From assembly GCA_003605035.1 (NCBI GenBank), contig QZKJ01000103.1, positions 1-64,000 on the forward strand: a stretch of 64,000 bases of DNA. The letters are read 5' to 3'. The first letter of the stretch is position 1, and every line of letters starts with the position of its first letter. Below, piece by piece: positions 9,014 through 17,917 of this stretch. Source of the DNA: Desulfurivibrio sp. (GTDB lineage Bacteria; Desulfobacterota; Desulfobulbia; Desulfobulbales; SURF-16). The notes beneath the pieces were generated by a model. The model made no database searches. It saw only the letters and a program-made list of their open reading frames with translations, and was not told where the DNA came from. The position numbers and the translations under genes were made by a program.

Positions 9014-10062
9014 GCAATTCCATTACCATCAACAGAATCCAGGACGGCCAGCAGGTGGAGGGGGTATTTCTCTTAAAAGAGATGACCCGGGCCGAGACCA
9101 AGGCGGGCAAGCCCTTTTTGACCCTCAAGATCATGGATAAAACCGGAGAGCTGACCGGCCGCATCTGGGATGAGGCCGAACGCTGGGAACAGGAGTGCCG
9201 CCCCGGCCAGGCGGTGACCATCAGCGGTCGGGCCCAGAGCTACAAGGGCAATCTGCAGCTCATCATCAGCGAAGTACGCCGCCTGGCCGAAGGCGAGGTG
9301 GATCTTGCCCAGTTTATCCCCTCCACCTCCGGCGATATCGACAAAATGGCGGCCGAGCTGGAAGGCTTTGCCCGCAGCGTGGATGATGCCGCCATCCGCA
9401 AGCTGTTGCTCAAATTTCTGCATGATGCGGAATTTTTTGAAAAATTCAAACGGGCCCCGGCGGCCAAGAGCATGCATCACGCCTATCTCGGCGGCCTGCT
9501 GGAACACACCCTGCATGTGGCAAGGCTGGCCGACCGGGTGGCTGCGCTCTATCCCTCCATCAACCGCTCCCTGCTCATGGCCGGCGCCATCCTGCACGAC
9601 GTGGGCAAGGTGGAGGAGCTTGCCGTCAGCGCGAGCCTCTTTGATTACACCGACCAGGGCAGACTCATGGGCCACATGGTGATCGGGGTGGAGATGGTGC
9701 AGGAAAAAATCAGCCGGATCAAGGAGTTCCCGGCCGACACCGCCATGAAGATCAAGCATCTCATCCTCAGCCATCACGGCAGATATGAATTCGGTTCCCC
9801 CTCCCTGCCCATGCTGCACGAGGCCTTTGTCCTCAACTTTCTCGATGATCTGGATGCCAAAATCAATTATGTGGAACGGCTGAGCGCCCAGGTGCCGGAG
9901 GACCGCTACCAGTGGAGCGAATACCAGCGCAACCTGGAGCGTTTTCTCTTTCTGTCCGGCCACGCCGCCGAGGGCAGGGAAGAGGAAAGCAACCCGGCCA
10001 AAAAGAAAAAGGCGGCCGCGGAGCCTGAGATCAGACAGCCGAGCCTCTTTGACAACATCTGA
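9010..10062 (+). CDS. OB-fold/HD-domain nuclease, YhaM-like 3'-5' exoribonuclease
   Basis: Probable 3'-5' exonuclease acting on RNA or ssDNA. An OB-fold (about 8-90) is followed by an HD domain (about 160-290) with HHAYLGGLLEHTL and ILHDVGK metal-binding motifs, the signature arrangement of YhaM/CBF1. The start is a TTG at 9010 overlapping the purL stop; the alternative ATG inside the OB-fold would delete its first strand. The C-terminal lysine- and glutamate-rich tail (EEESNPAKKKKAAAEPE) ends in a short QPSLFDNI peptide, which could contact a partner. 350 residues. Confidence 0.85.
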   Translation: MSNSITINRIQDGQQVEGVFLLKEMTRAETKAGKPFLTLKIMDKTGELTGRIWDEAERWEQECRPGQAVTISGRAQSYKGNLQLIISEVRRLAEGEVDLAQFIPSTSGDIDKMAAELEGFARSVDDAAIRKLLLKFLHDAEFFEKFKRAPAAKSMHHAYLGGLLEHTLHVARLADRVAALYPSINRSLLMAGAILHDVGKVEELAVSASLFDYTDQGRLMGHMVIGVEMVQEKISRIKEFPADTAMKIKHLILSHHGRYEFGSPSLPMLHEAFVLNFLDDLDAKINYVERLSAQVPEDRYQWSEYQRNLERFLFLSGHAAEGREEESNPAKKKKAAAEPEIRQPSLFDNI

Positions 10063-10100
10063 CAGCACACTTTTGCTGTTGACAATAACCTTCTACCCCC

Positions 10101-11096
10101 ATGCTCATATCGTTTCCGTCAGTCATCGGCCAGCCCAAGGCAAAACAGTTTCTGACCAGCTCCTTTGCCCGGCGCAAAACCGCCCATGCCTACCTGTTCC
10201 GCGGGCCGGCAGGGGTGGGCAAAAAGACCTGCGCCCTGGCCTATGCCGCCCTGATCAACTGCGCGGCCCCGGTTGGTGGCGATATCTGCGGGCACTGCCC
10301 GTCCTGCGTGAAGTACCGGTCCGGCAACCAGCCGGATCTGCTCGTGATCGAGCCCCAGGGCACCGCCTCGGCCCTGAAGATCGATCAGATCAGGGAGCTG
10401 AAAAAAACCCTGACCTATCCGCCGTTTGAGGCCCGCTTCCGGGTTGTGCTCATTCAGGATATCCACCTGACCATGCGCCGGAAAGAGGTGACCAACAGCC
10501 TTCTGAAAACCCTGGAGGAACCGCCGGCCGACACGGTGTTCATCCTCACCGGCGACGAGGCGGGCGACATCCTGCCCACCATCCTGTCCCGCTGCCAGAT
10601 TGTGCCCTTCTACCCGCTCCCTTACGACCAGGTCAGCCGGGCTCTGCTCGCGGACAGCATCGACGAGCAGACGGCCGCCTCGCTTGCCGCCATCAGCGAG
10701 GGCAGCCTGGGCCGGGCCCGACTGCTGCATCAGCAGGAGCTGCTGCCCCTGCGCCGGGAGCTAGTTGGCGGACTGCTCGAATTGGCCCCGCAGACGCCGG
10801 AGGCGGTGGAGGGGGTTTTTGCCCTGGCGGAAAAGGCGGCCAACACCAAGGACAACCTGGAAGAGCTGCTGGATCTCATCACCAGCTGGCTGCGGGATGT
10901 CCTGCTGGCCCACCAGGGACTCAGCGAGCGGATCATCAACAGCGATCTCTCCTCCCTGCTGCCGGCCGCCTGCCGCAGATGGAACCCGGACGAACTGACC
11001 GACAAACTGCAGCGCATCAACCAGGCCCGCCGGCAGCTGCTGCACAACTGCAACCGGACTTTGGTGTGCGAAGTCCTTTTCTTTGGGCTCCTTTGA
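10101..11096 (+). CDS. holB: DNA polymerase III delta-prime subunit
   Basis: Clamp-loader subunit. 331 residues. It opens with the typical SVIGQPKAKQFLTSSF. The P-loop is GPAGVGKKT (about 35-43). A zinc module CxxC-type stretch around 55-75 (INCAAP...CGHCPSC) and the SRC-like sensor motif ILSRCQIVPF (about 170) follow. It sits before ricT and metG, an order frequently seen in bacteria (often tmk-holB-ricT-metG), although no tmk precedes it here; the YhaM-like gene takes that place. Confidence 0.93.
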   Translation: MLISFPSVIGQPKAKQFLTSSFARRKTAHAYLFRGPAGVGKKTCALAYAALINCAAPVGGDICGHCPSCVKYRSGNQPDLLVIEPQGTASALKIDQIRELKKTLTYPPFEARFRVVLIQDIHLTMRRKEVTNSLLKTLEEPPADTVFILTGDEAGDILPTILSRCQIVPFYPLPYDQVSRALLADSIDEQTAASLAAISEGSLGRARLLHQQELLPLRRELVGGLLELAPQTPEAVEGVFALAEKAANTKDNLEELLDLITSWLRDVLLAHQGLSERIINSDLSSLLPAACRRWNPDELTDKLQRINQARRQLLHNCNRTLVCEVLFFGLL

Positions 11097-11170
11097 TGTT
11101 ATATAAGTGGTTTACACTGCGCCCAGCGGAAAACAGGCAAACATCCTCAACGGTATAAAACAACTTTACT

Positions 11171-12109
11171 ATGCAACAGGACCAGGACCAGACACCCGAA
11201 CCGGAAAAGGTGGAAAAGATCTACAGGATCCGCTTCCGGAAGAACGAGCAGATTTTTTCCGCCACCGCCCAGCTGGCAAATCTCAAACCCGGCGATGAGG
11301 TGATGATCCAGACCGACCACGGCCTGGAGCCGGCCAGGGTTACCGGCCTGGGGCCCCTGCTGGATCCCGCGGCCAAGCACCCCATCAAGACCGCCTACAC
11401 CCTGCAGCGCCGCTGCACCAGGGATGAAATTGAAAAGTACGACCGCTTGGTGGAACGCGAGCAGGAAGCCTTCTGGTTCTGCCAGAAACAGATTGTAAAA
11501 CAGGAGCTCTCCATGAAACTGATCAGGGTGGAGCGCTATTTCAACGGCAGCAAGATCATCTTCTATTTCACCGCGGAAAACCGGGTGGACTTCCGCCAGC
11601 TGGTTAAAGACCTGGTGCAGGAATTCCGCACCAGGGTGGAAATGCGGCAGATCGGCGTGCGCCATGAAACCAAGATGGTGGGGGGCCTGGGCTGCTGCGG
11701 GCTGGAGCTGTGCTGCGCCTCCTATATCAACAATTTTGCCCCGGTCTCCATCAAGATGGCCAAGGAGCAGAACCTGCCGCTCAATCCCGTCAAGATCTCC
11801 GGCATCTGCAACCGGCTGCTCTGCTGCCTGACCTATGAGTATTCCACCTATCGCGACATCAAGAAAGAGATGCCCCGGCCCGGCAAAAAGCTGATCGTTG
11901 AGGGCAAGACCTACAAGGTGATCCAGCAGAGCGTGCTTGACGAAACGGTGACGGTGATCGACCCGGATAATCCCGATATACCGCGGGTGCTGACCCGCAA
12001 GGAATGGGAAACCGTGCCCCAGAAAAGCCTCCGGCCGCTCAAGCCCGGCCGGCCGCGCAAAAAGATGCCGGGCAAACCCGAGAAAAAGGACAAAACCCCC
12101 GAAGAATGA
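11171..12109 (+). CDS. ricT: PSP1 domain protein, RicT (YaaT) family
   Basis: Member of the PSP1/YaaT family, which in Bacillus joins RicA and RicF to modulate RNase Y; in Gram-negatives the role is unclear. 312 residues. The PSP1 C-terminal domain (about 90-220) is clear, with the cysteine cluster GLGCCGLELCCASY and, further on, CNRLLCCLTYE, the cysteines proposed to ligate iron-sulfur clusters. The charged tail (KPGRPRKKMPGKPEKKDK) is probably disordered. Its stop overlaps the metG start (ATGA), so the two are translationally coupled. Confidence 0.9.
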   Translation: MQQDQDQTPEPEKVEKIYRIRFRKNEQIFSATAQLANLKPGDEVMIQTDHGLEPARVTGLGPLLDPAAKHPIKTAYTLQRRCTRDEIEKYDRLVEREQEAFWFCQKQIVKQELSMKLIRVERYFNGSKIIFYFTAENRVDFRQLVKDLVQEFRTRVEMRQIGVRHETKMVGGLGCCGLELCCASYINNFAPVSIKMAKEQNLPLNPVKISGICNRLLCCLTYEYSTYRDIKKEMPRPGKKLIVEGKTYKVIQQSVLDETVTVIDPDNPDIPRVLTRKEWETVPQKSLRPLKPGRPRKKMPGKPEKKDKTPEE

Positions 12110-14040
12110 CAACGATGAACACCTATATCACCACCCCGATCTTCTACGTCAATGCCCAGCCCCACCTGGGACACGCCTTTACCACCATAGTCGCGGACAC
12201 CTACAGCCGCTACCGCAGGCTGTGCGGGGATGAGGTGCTGTTGCAGACCGGCACGGACGAGCATGGCGACAAGATCGTGCAGGCAGCGGCCGGGGCCGGG
12301 GTTTCGCCCCGGGAGTATGTCGACCGCATCAGTGAGATGTTCCGGCAGACTTGGCCGCTGCTGGAAATCGAGCCGGACAACTTCATCCGCACCACCGACC
12401 CGGCGCACATCAAAACCGTGCAGGACATCCTGCAGCAGGTTTACGAGCGGGGCGACATCTACTTCAGCGAATATGCCGGCCTCTACTGCCGGGGCTGCGA
12501 GCGTTTTCTCACCGAAAAAGAGCTGGTGGACGGCAAGTGCCCGGACCATCAGCAGGCACCGGAAGCGATCAGCGAGCAGAACTATTTTTTCCGTATGAGC
12601 AGGTACCAGCAGTGGCTCATTGACCATATCAACCGCCATCCGGAGTTTATCACCCCGGAGCGCTACCGCAACGAGGTGCTCTCCTTTCTCAAGGAGCCGC
12701 TGGAAGACCTGTGCATCTCCCGGCCCACCAGCCGGCTGACCTGGGGCATCCCGCTGCCCTTTGACGACCGCTTTGTCACCTATGTCTGGTTCGATGCCCT
12801 GATCAACTATCTGACCGGCATCGGCTATCCGGACGGCGAAGGGTTTTCCCGCAACTGGGCGGTGGCCGAGCACATCATTGCCAAGGACATTCTCAAGCCC
12901 CATGCCATCTACTGGCCCACCATGCTCTGCGCCCTCGGCCTGCCCCCCTACCGGAAACTGCATGTGCACGGCTACTGGAACGTGGGGGAAACCAAGATGA
13001 GCAAAAGCCTGGGCAATGTGGTGCGGCCGGCCGACATGGTAGAGGCGTTCGGGGCGGACACGGTGCGCTATTTTCTGCTGCGGGAAATGTCCTTCGGCCT
13101 GGATTCAGGCTACTCGCAGGAGGCGCTGCTCACCCGGCAGAACTCGGACCTGGCCAATGATCTGGGCAACCTCTTCAGCCGTTCGCTGACCATGGTGGCC
13201 AGGTTCGCCGACAGCCGGGTGCCGGCTGCAGGCCAGCCAACAGCAAGCGACCTGGAGCTGCGCGAGGCGGCCTTGGCCATGCTCGCCACCTATCGCCGGG
13301 AAATGGACAATTTTGCCTTCAACCGCGCCCTGGCTGCGGTGTGGGAGGTGATCAGCCGGGCCAACAAGTATATTGTGGAAAACGCCCCTTGGGAACTGGC
13401 CAAGGAGGCGGACAAAAGGGAAAGACTTGACACGGTTTTTTATTATCTGCTGGAAACCCTGCGCCTCATTTCCCTGACCATTGCGCCGGTCATGCCGGCC
13501 ACGGCCGCGAAAATGCGCCAGGCCCTGGGCCTTGCCGCGCAAGCTGACCTGACCAGCCAGGCCGCTTGGGGACTGCTGGCCCCGCAGAGTGTCATCACCC
13601 TGCCCGAGGCGCTGTTCCCGCGGCTGGACAGCGGCAAAAAGAAGAAAACATCCGAACCGGCCCAGGCCGTTGATAAGGCAAAAAAGATTATGGCAACAGA
13701 AGAAATCCCGGCAGACGACAATCTCATCTCCTTTGATGATTTTAAAAAAATTGATCTGCGGGTGGCCGAGGTGGTGGCTGCCGAGAAGATCAAGAAATCC
13801 GACCGGCTGCTCAAGCTGACGGTCATGGCGCCGGAAGAAAGGACCATTGTCGCGGGCATTGCCGAATTTTACCAGCCTGAGCAGGTGGTGGGCAAACAGG
13901 TGATCATTGTCGCCAATCTCAAGCCGACCAAACTGATGGGAGTCGCCTCCCACGGCATGGTGCTGGCCATCAAGGATCAGGGATCTCTTTTTCTTTCCGC
14001 GGTTTCCTCCCAGGTAACGCCGGGCAGCAAGGTGTCATAA
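12106..14040 (+). CDS. metG: Methionyl-tRNA synthetase
   Basis: Charges tRNA-Met. 644 residues from ATG 12106, which overlaps the ricT stop; a second ATG at 12115 is also possible. It shows NAQPHLGHAFT (HIGH motif) near residue 20, a Cys-containing insert CRGCERFLTEKELVDGKCPDH and KMSKS at 297-301. The C-terminal 110 residues (from about DDFKKIDLRV) form a Trbp111-type tRNA-binding domain, joined by a lysine-rich linker. Longer open frame upstream of 12106 is in the ricT gene and is not used. Confidence 0.96.
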   Translation: MTTMNTYITTPIFYVNAQPHLGHAFTTIVADTYSRYRRLCGDEVLLQTGTDEHGDKIVQAAAGAGVSPREYVDRISEMFRQTWPLLEIEPDNFIRTTDPAHIKTVQDILQQVYERGDIYFSEYAGLYCRGCERFLTEKELVDGKCPDHQQAPEAISEQNYFFRMSRYQQWLIDHINRHPEFITPERYRNEVLSFLKEPLEDLCISRPTSRLTWGIPLPFDDRFVTYVWFDALINYLTGIGYPDGEGFSRNWAVAEHIIAKDILKPHAIYWPTMLCALGLPPYRKLHVHGYWNVGETKMSKSLGNVVRPADMVEAFGADTVRYFLLREMSFGLDSGYSQEALLTRQNSDLANDLGNLFSRSLTMVARFADSRVPAAGQPTASDLELREAALAMLATYRREMDNFAFNRALAAVWEVISRANKYIVENAPWELAKEADKRERLDTVFYYLLETLRLISLTIAPVMPATAAKMRQALGLAAQADLTSQAAWGLLAPQSVITLPEALFPRLDSGKKKKTSEPAQAVDKAKKIMATEEIPADDNLISFDDFKKIDLRVAEVVAAEKIKKSDRLLKLTVMAPEERTIVAGIAEFYQPEQVVGKQVIIVANLKPTKLMGVASHGMVLAIKDQGSLFLSAVSSQVTPGSKVS

Positions 14041-14044
14041 ACAG

Positions 14045-14797
14045 GTGGTAAAAGCAAAAAGCCAGCAGGGGGCTGACAGTTTTTCCGATTTTCTTCAGTT
14101 AATTGAGCAGGCAGCCGCAGGTTTTCCTGTGGAACTGCTGCCGCTTAGCGAAGAGAACGGCTGCGCGCCCCGGGCGGCCCTGCTTCTTGACCGCACCCTG
14201 GCCCCGACACGGAAAGAGGCGCTGGCCAGGGCGCTTGGCAGCGGGCGGCCGGAGACCCGGGAAAAGCAGCGGGCTGCCCTGCCGGACCAGCTCAGCCCGC
14301 TGCCTGCCATCGAACATTTCATCGGCTGCCTCCAGGCGGAGCTCAACCGGGTCAAACAAACCAGGCTGCCCTGTTCGCTCTTGCTGATCAGAGTTGCGGC
14401 GCCAGACGTGAGCTTTCCAAGGCAGGCGGCAGTAAACCTCACCAAGGAAATTGCGGGCGAGCATCACCTCGCCCCTCTTGACCACGCCACCCTGGCCCTG
14501 CTGCTGCCGGGGCTGAACCGCGACCGGGCCCTGCGCCAGGCCGGCGCCATTCAGCAAGTGCTTGCAGCGGAAACAGAGGTCAGGGTGAAAATCGGGCTGG
14601 CAGTCTGCCTGGCCAGGGCAGTGCCCGCGGCCAGGGAATTCATGGACATGGCGCTTGCCGAACTGCAGAAGGCGGAACAGCGAACAGGCGATATTTTCTA
14701 CTCCTTCCAGCAGCAAGAGGAGGATGACGCCTGCCAGGTAACCCCGGAAGAACGGGCCCAGCTTTTCAGCCTTCTGCACAAAGGGAAAAAAGAGTAA
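14045..14797 (+). CDS. Degenerate GGDEF-like protein of unknown function
   Basis: 250-residue soluble protein starting at GTG 14045, four bases after metG. The region 95-220 follows the layout of a diguanylate-cyclase fold (an HFIGCLQAELNRVKQTRLPCSLLLIRV strand-helix start, then a central hairpin, then a GLAVCLA strand) but has no GGDEF motif, so it is unlikely to make c-di-GMP. The N-terminal part includes a short alpha-helical region. It lies directly before the FlhG/MinD-like ATPase with 1-nt spacing, so the two proteins may work together. Family assignment is tentative. Confidence 0.6.
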   Translation: MVKAKSQQGADSFSDFLQLIEQAAAGFPVELLPLSEENGCAPRAALLLDRTLAPTRKEALARALGSGRPETREKQRAALPDQLSPLPAIEHFIGCLQAELNRVKQTRLPCSLLLIRVAAPDVSFPRQAAVNLTKEIAGEHHLAPLDHATLALLLPGLNRDRALRQAGAIQQVLAAETEVRVKIGLAVCLARAVPAAREFMDMALAELQKAEQRTGDIFYSFQQQEEDDACQVTPEERAQLFSLLHKGKKE

Positions 14798-14798
14798 T

Positions 14799-15551
14799 AT
14801 GACGGCAAACAAGCAGAAACCGCAGATCATCTGCATCAGCAGCGGCAAAGGAGGAGTGGGCAAAACCTCTTTTTCCATTAATCTTGCCGCCGCGCTGTCA
14901 GCCAGGTCCCGCCGGGTGCTGCTTATTGACGGCGACCTGGGGCTGGCCAACGTTGATGTCATGCTGGGCCTCAATGTCAGGCACACCCTGCGGGAAACCG
15001 TGGAAGAGGGGAGAGATCCCCGGGAGATTCTGGTGGAGATCATGCCGGGATTCTTTGTGCTGCCGGCCAGCTCAGGGGTGCCGGAAATGGCCAGCCTCTC
15101 CTACGAGGAGCAGGCGTTTCTTATCGACAGCCTTGAGCGGATGATCGGCAACTTTGACTTCGTGCTGGTGGACACCGCCGCGGGCGTCGGCGAGTCGGTG
15201 CTGTGGTTTAACAACTGGGCAGGCAAAAACATCACCCTGCTCTCGCCCGACCCTACCGCCATCACCGATGCCTATGCCTTGATCAAGATCATGAAAACCC
15301 GTTATAATAAAAAAGATTTCCATCTCATCATCAACAATGTCAAAAGCAGAAAGGAGGCGCAGGAGGTATTTGCCAACATGAGCGCCGTGCTGGAGAATTT
15401 TCTGGGCGTCAAACCCTGGTACCAGGGGGCGATTCCCCAGGACAGCGCCGTGGCCATGGCGGTGCGCCAGCAGAAACCCTTTCTCCTTGCCCAGCCGAAG
15501 GCAAGGGCCAGCTTGGCGGTGATGGAAATCTGCAACAAAATACTTTCTTAA
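14799..15551 (+). CDS. MinD/ParA-family ATPase, FlhG-like
   Basis: Deviant-Walker ATPase of the SIMIBI class. 250 residues. It has ISSGKGGVGKTSFSINLA (deviant P-loop with the signature lysine), LLIDGDLGLANVDVMLGL (switch I region, typical of FlhG/YlxH) and VDTAAGVGE (switch II). FlhG enzymes control flagellar number and position. MinD is less likely because no minC/minE is near and the C-terminal amphipathic helix is weak. It follows the degenerate GGDEF-like gene and precedes a MITE-like insertion. Confidence 0.82.
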   Translation: MTANKQKPQIICISSGKGGVGKTSFSINLAAALSARSRRVLLIDGDLGLANVDVMLGLNVRHTLRETVEEGRDPREILVEIMPGFFVLPASSGVPEMASLSYEEQAFLIDSLERMIGNFDFVLVDTAAGVGESVLWFNNWAGKNITLLSPDPTAITDAYALIKIMKTRYNKKDFHLIINNVKSRKEAQEVFANMSAVLENFLGVKPWYQGAIPQDSAVAMAVRQQKPFLLAQPKARASLAVMEICNKILS

Positions 15552-15584
15552 CGTGTCTCCACACTAAAATCATTCTATAATACA

Positions 15585-15712
15585 GAGCCTCTTGCAAAAT
15601 GAACGTCGTAGCGAGATCGAGAGAAAAATATTCCGGGCAAGGATGAGTGGTGAAATCGCCGCACAGGATATTTTTAACCGATCGGAGTAGATGTTCATTT
15701 TGCAAGAGGCTC
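15585..15712. mobile_element. MITE-like element, 128 bp
   Basis: Perfect 20-bp terminal inverted repeats (15585-15604 and 15693-15712) bound a 128-bp unit, and the pentamer ATACA flanks it on both sides (15580-15584 and 15713-15717), as expected for a target-site duplication. The interior is itself an imperfect palindrome, so the RNA would fold as one long hairpin. It encodes no protein and lies 36 bp upstream of the yggT start. Its right arm contains an ATG in the yggT frame, but the yggT start has its own ribosome-binding site. The parent transposase is unknown. Confidence 0.85.
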
Positions 15713-15747
15713 ATACACACGCTTCATTTTTTGCAAAGAGGAAAATC

Positions 15748-16050
15748 ATGTTTGTAATCGGCAATTTCATCAACGCCCTGGCCAACCTCATCAACTTTGT
15801 GCTGGGCGCCTACATGTGGGTCATCGTCGGCCGGGCGATTATTTCCTGGGTCAATCCTGACCCTTATAATCCCATTGTCCGCTTTCTCTATGACATCACC
15901 GAACCCGTGCTTTCCCGCATCCGGCGTCTTATCCCTTTTTCAGCCGGGGCCGGCATCGACTTTTCGCCGATGATCCTCATTCTTATCATTCTTTTTTTAC
16001 AGAGTTTTGTTGTGCCTACCCTGCATGGTATTGCCCGGTCATTTGGTTGA
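15748..16050 (+). CDS. yggT: YggT family membrane protein
   Basis: 100-residue membrane protein with two hydrophobic segments (about 5-28 and 68-92) around the conserved loop ISWVNPDPYNPIVRFLYDITEPVLSRIRRLIP. YggT proteins are linked to osmotic protection or cell division and in many bacteria neighbour divIVA-like genes, as here. The start at 15748 has a good AGAGG ribosome-binding site; the frame extends upstream into the MITE-like element, which is not used. Confidence 0.9.
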   Translation: MFVIGNFINALANLINFVLGAYMWVIVGRAIISWVNPDPYNPIVRFLYDITEPVLSRIRRLIPFSAGAGIDFSPMILILIILFLQSFVVPTLHGIARSFG

Positions 16051-16099
16051 GCGCGGTTTATCTTATCATGATTGACGAAATTGAAGGAGAGTACCCATT

Positions 16100-16903
16100 A
16101 TGTCACTGACGGCTGAAGATATACAGACCAAACAGTTCCACGTCCGTTTCCGAGGCTTTGATATAGAAGAAGTTGACACCTTTCTGGAGCGGGTGGCGGA
16201 AAATTTTGTCCTGCTCAACGCGGAAAAAAAAGAGCTGAAGGAAAAGGTCGAGAAACTGGAGATGGAAATCAATAAATTCTACTCCCAGGAGAAGACCTTT
16301 CAGCATGCCATCATCTCGGCCCAGCGGATTGCCGATGAAATGCTGGAAAAAAGCCGGCAGGAGGCCAATGCCCGGCGTGTTGCCGTGCAGGAGGAGGTTG
16401 ACCGGCTGCGCAAGCAGGGCAACGAGGAAAAGGAGACCCTGCAGCGGCAGATTGCCGCCCTGCAGGAAAACAAGGGCAAGGTCAAGGAGGAGCTGCGCAC
16501 CTATCTGCAGACCTATCTGACCTGGCTGGACAAGGATAGCGCCCTGGCGGAAAATACACCGATTTCTCTGCTGCAGTCTGATATCATGGATGACAGAAAG
16601 CCGGCCTCTGGCCAAAAAACCAGCCTGGGGCCGGGTGCCGTGGAGATGGATGGCATGTATGAGAAGATCGACCTGCCCGATGACCTGCAGCCGGCGGAAA
16701 TGGCCAGGATGCCCCAGCAGGCCCTGCAGGAGGACCGCGCCGGCGTACCTGAGGAAGAGGACGGGGAGCAACTCACCATGCCGGACCTGGAAGGGGATAT
16801 GCTCTTTGCCCTGGAAGACCCCCTGGATGCTGAAGAAAAGGAGCCGCGGCTGGACAGAGAGTCTGCCGACGACAAATTTTTCCATGACATCAGGTTGAAA
16901 TGA
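16100..16903 (+). CDS. DivIVA domain protein
   Basis: Coiled-coil membrane-curvature or polar-organiser type protein, 267 residues. The N-terminus ([34 protein letters not shown] block, residues 3-40) is the DivIVA lipid-binding motif. Long coiled coil follows to about 150 and an acidic, probably disordered tail to the end. It sits between yggT and yggU, the conserved context of DivIVA-like genes in deltaproteobacteria, and its stop overlaps the yggU start by four bases. Confidence 0.85.
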   Translation: MSLTAEDIQTKQFHVRFRGFDIEEVDTFLERVAENFVLLNAEKKELKEKVEKLEMEINKFYSQEKTFQHAIISAQRIADEMLEKSRQEANARRVAVQEEVDRLRKQGNEEKETLQRQIAALQENKGKVKEELRTYLQTYLTWLDKDSALAENTPISLLQSDIMDDRKPASGQKTSLGPGAVEMDGMYEKIDLPDDLQPAEMARMPQQALQEDRAGVPEEEDGEQLTMPDLEGDMLFALEDPLDAEEKEPRLDRESADDKFFHDIRLK

Positions 16904-17196
16904 ACTTTCTCCGCCAGGTTGCGGATAATTCCGTTTCGCTGGATCTCTACATCCAGCCCAAGGCATCAAGAAACAGTATCTGCGGACTGCACGGCGATGA
17001 GCTCAAACTGGCCATCACCGCGCCGCCTCTGGACGGCAGGGCCAACAAGGCGGTTATCCATTATCTGGCCGAGCTTTTCGGGGTGGCGAAATCCTCCATC
17101 AGCATCCTGAGCGGCCAGCAGAGCCGCCACAAGCGCTGCCTGGTCCAGGGGCTCAGCTTCCAAGAGGCCAGCAGGATTGTGAACAGTTGTTTGTAA
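16900..17196 (+). CDS. yggU: DUF167 family protein YggU
   Basis: 98-residue protein of the UPF0235/DUF167 family, function unknown. Conserved core: [10 protein letters not shown]-type start, then [38 protein letters not shown] in two overlapping blocks (residues 30-70). It overlaps the divIVA-like stop (ATGA). Confidence 0.92.
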   Translation: MNFLRQVADNSVSLDLYIQPKASRNSICGLHGDELKLAITAPPLDGRANKAVIHYLAELFGVAKSSISILSGQQSRHKRCLVQGLSFQEASRIVNSCL

Positions 17197-17221
17197 TCTC
17201 TGGAAACAGGCGGGGCAAACC

Positions 17222-17716
17222 ATGATCACCAGAATCGGCATCCTCTCTGATACGCACCTGATCAGACCGGACGAGCATTTCCGGCAGCTGGTGGAGATCT
17301 GCTTCGCGGATGTCCCCATTATCCTGCATGCCGGCGATCTGACCGATTTAAGTGTGCTGGAGGCCTTCAAGGGCAGGGAAGTCCATGCCGTGCATGGTAA
17401 TATGTGCCACTGTTCATGCAAAAAGATGCTGCCCGCTAAAAAAATCATACACATCGCCGGCTTTGATATCGGGCTGATCCACGGCACGGGGCTGCACCAC
17501 CACATGGAAGACCAGCTGCTGAGGGAATTCGACCATGCGGACTGCATCGTCTTCGGCCATACCCACCGGCCGGTCTGCCACCGTCTCTACGAAACCATGT
17601 TTATAAATCCGGGCAGCTTTCTCGGTTCCGGCCGCTACGGCGCACCCGGCACCTATGCCATCCTGGAGGCCGGAGAAACCATCACCGGCCAGATCCTGGA
17701 AGTGCCGCGGTTCTAA
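17222..17716 (+). CDS. Metallophosphoesterase, YfcE/MJ0936 family
   Basis: 164-residue calcineurin-like phosphodiesterase. Metal-binding motifs: ILSDTHL (D-x-H), HAGDLTD (GD), VHGNMCH (GN[H/M]), then LIHGTGLHHHM and VFGHTHRPVCH (GHTH). It is close to YfcE enzymes, which hydrolyse phosphodiesters in vitro. The physiological substrate is not known. It lies three bases before the HIT remnant. Confidence 0.9.
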   Translation: MITRIGILSDTHLIRPDEHFRQLVEICFADVPIILHAGDLTDLSVLEAFKGREVHAVHGNMCHCSCKKMLPAKKIIHIAGFDIGLIHGTGLHHHMEDQLLREFDHADCIVFGHTHRPVCHRLYETMFINPGSFLGSGRYGAPGTYAILEAGETITGQILEVPRF

Positions 17717-17719
17717 GCA

Positions 17720-17917
17720 ATGGAAAATCTCCGGACCCCGTGGCGGATGGATTACATACTGGGTGGACAGGGCCGCGCACCGGGCTGCATCTTTGCCCGG
17801 CAGCCGGCGCAGAGCCAAGATCCGCAGGATCTCACCAATCCCTGGCATATCGAGCAGACCTTCAGCCCGCTGCTCCCCGATTTCCTGAAACTCCGGCAAG
17901 ATCTCCATCATGAATGA
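17720..17917 (+). pseudogene. HIT-family protein remnant (N-terminus only)
   Basis: A 65-codon frame whose first 25 residues, MENLRTPWRMDYILGG...GCIF, match the start of bacterial HIT/GalT-type hydrolases, which normally continue with a zinc-ligand cysteine and about 130 more residues up to HxHxH. Here the protein goes on as unrelated sequence and stops at 17917, and no frame before mutS contains the catalytic motif. I read it as a decayed remnant kept in the operon; its stop overlaps the mutS start. A new short gene built on the old N-terminus is possible. Confidence 0.6.
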
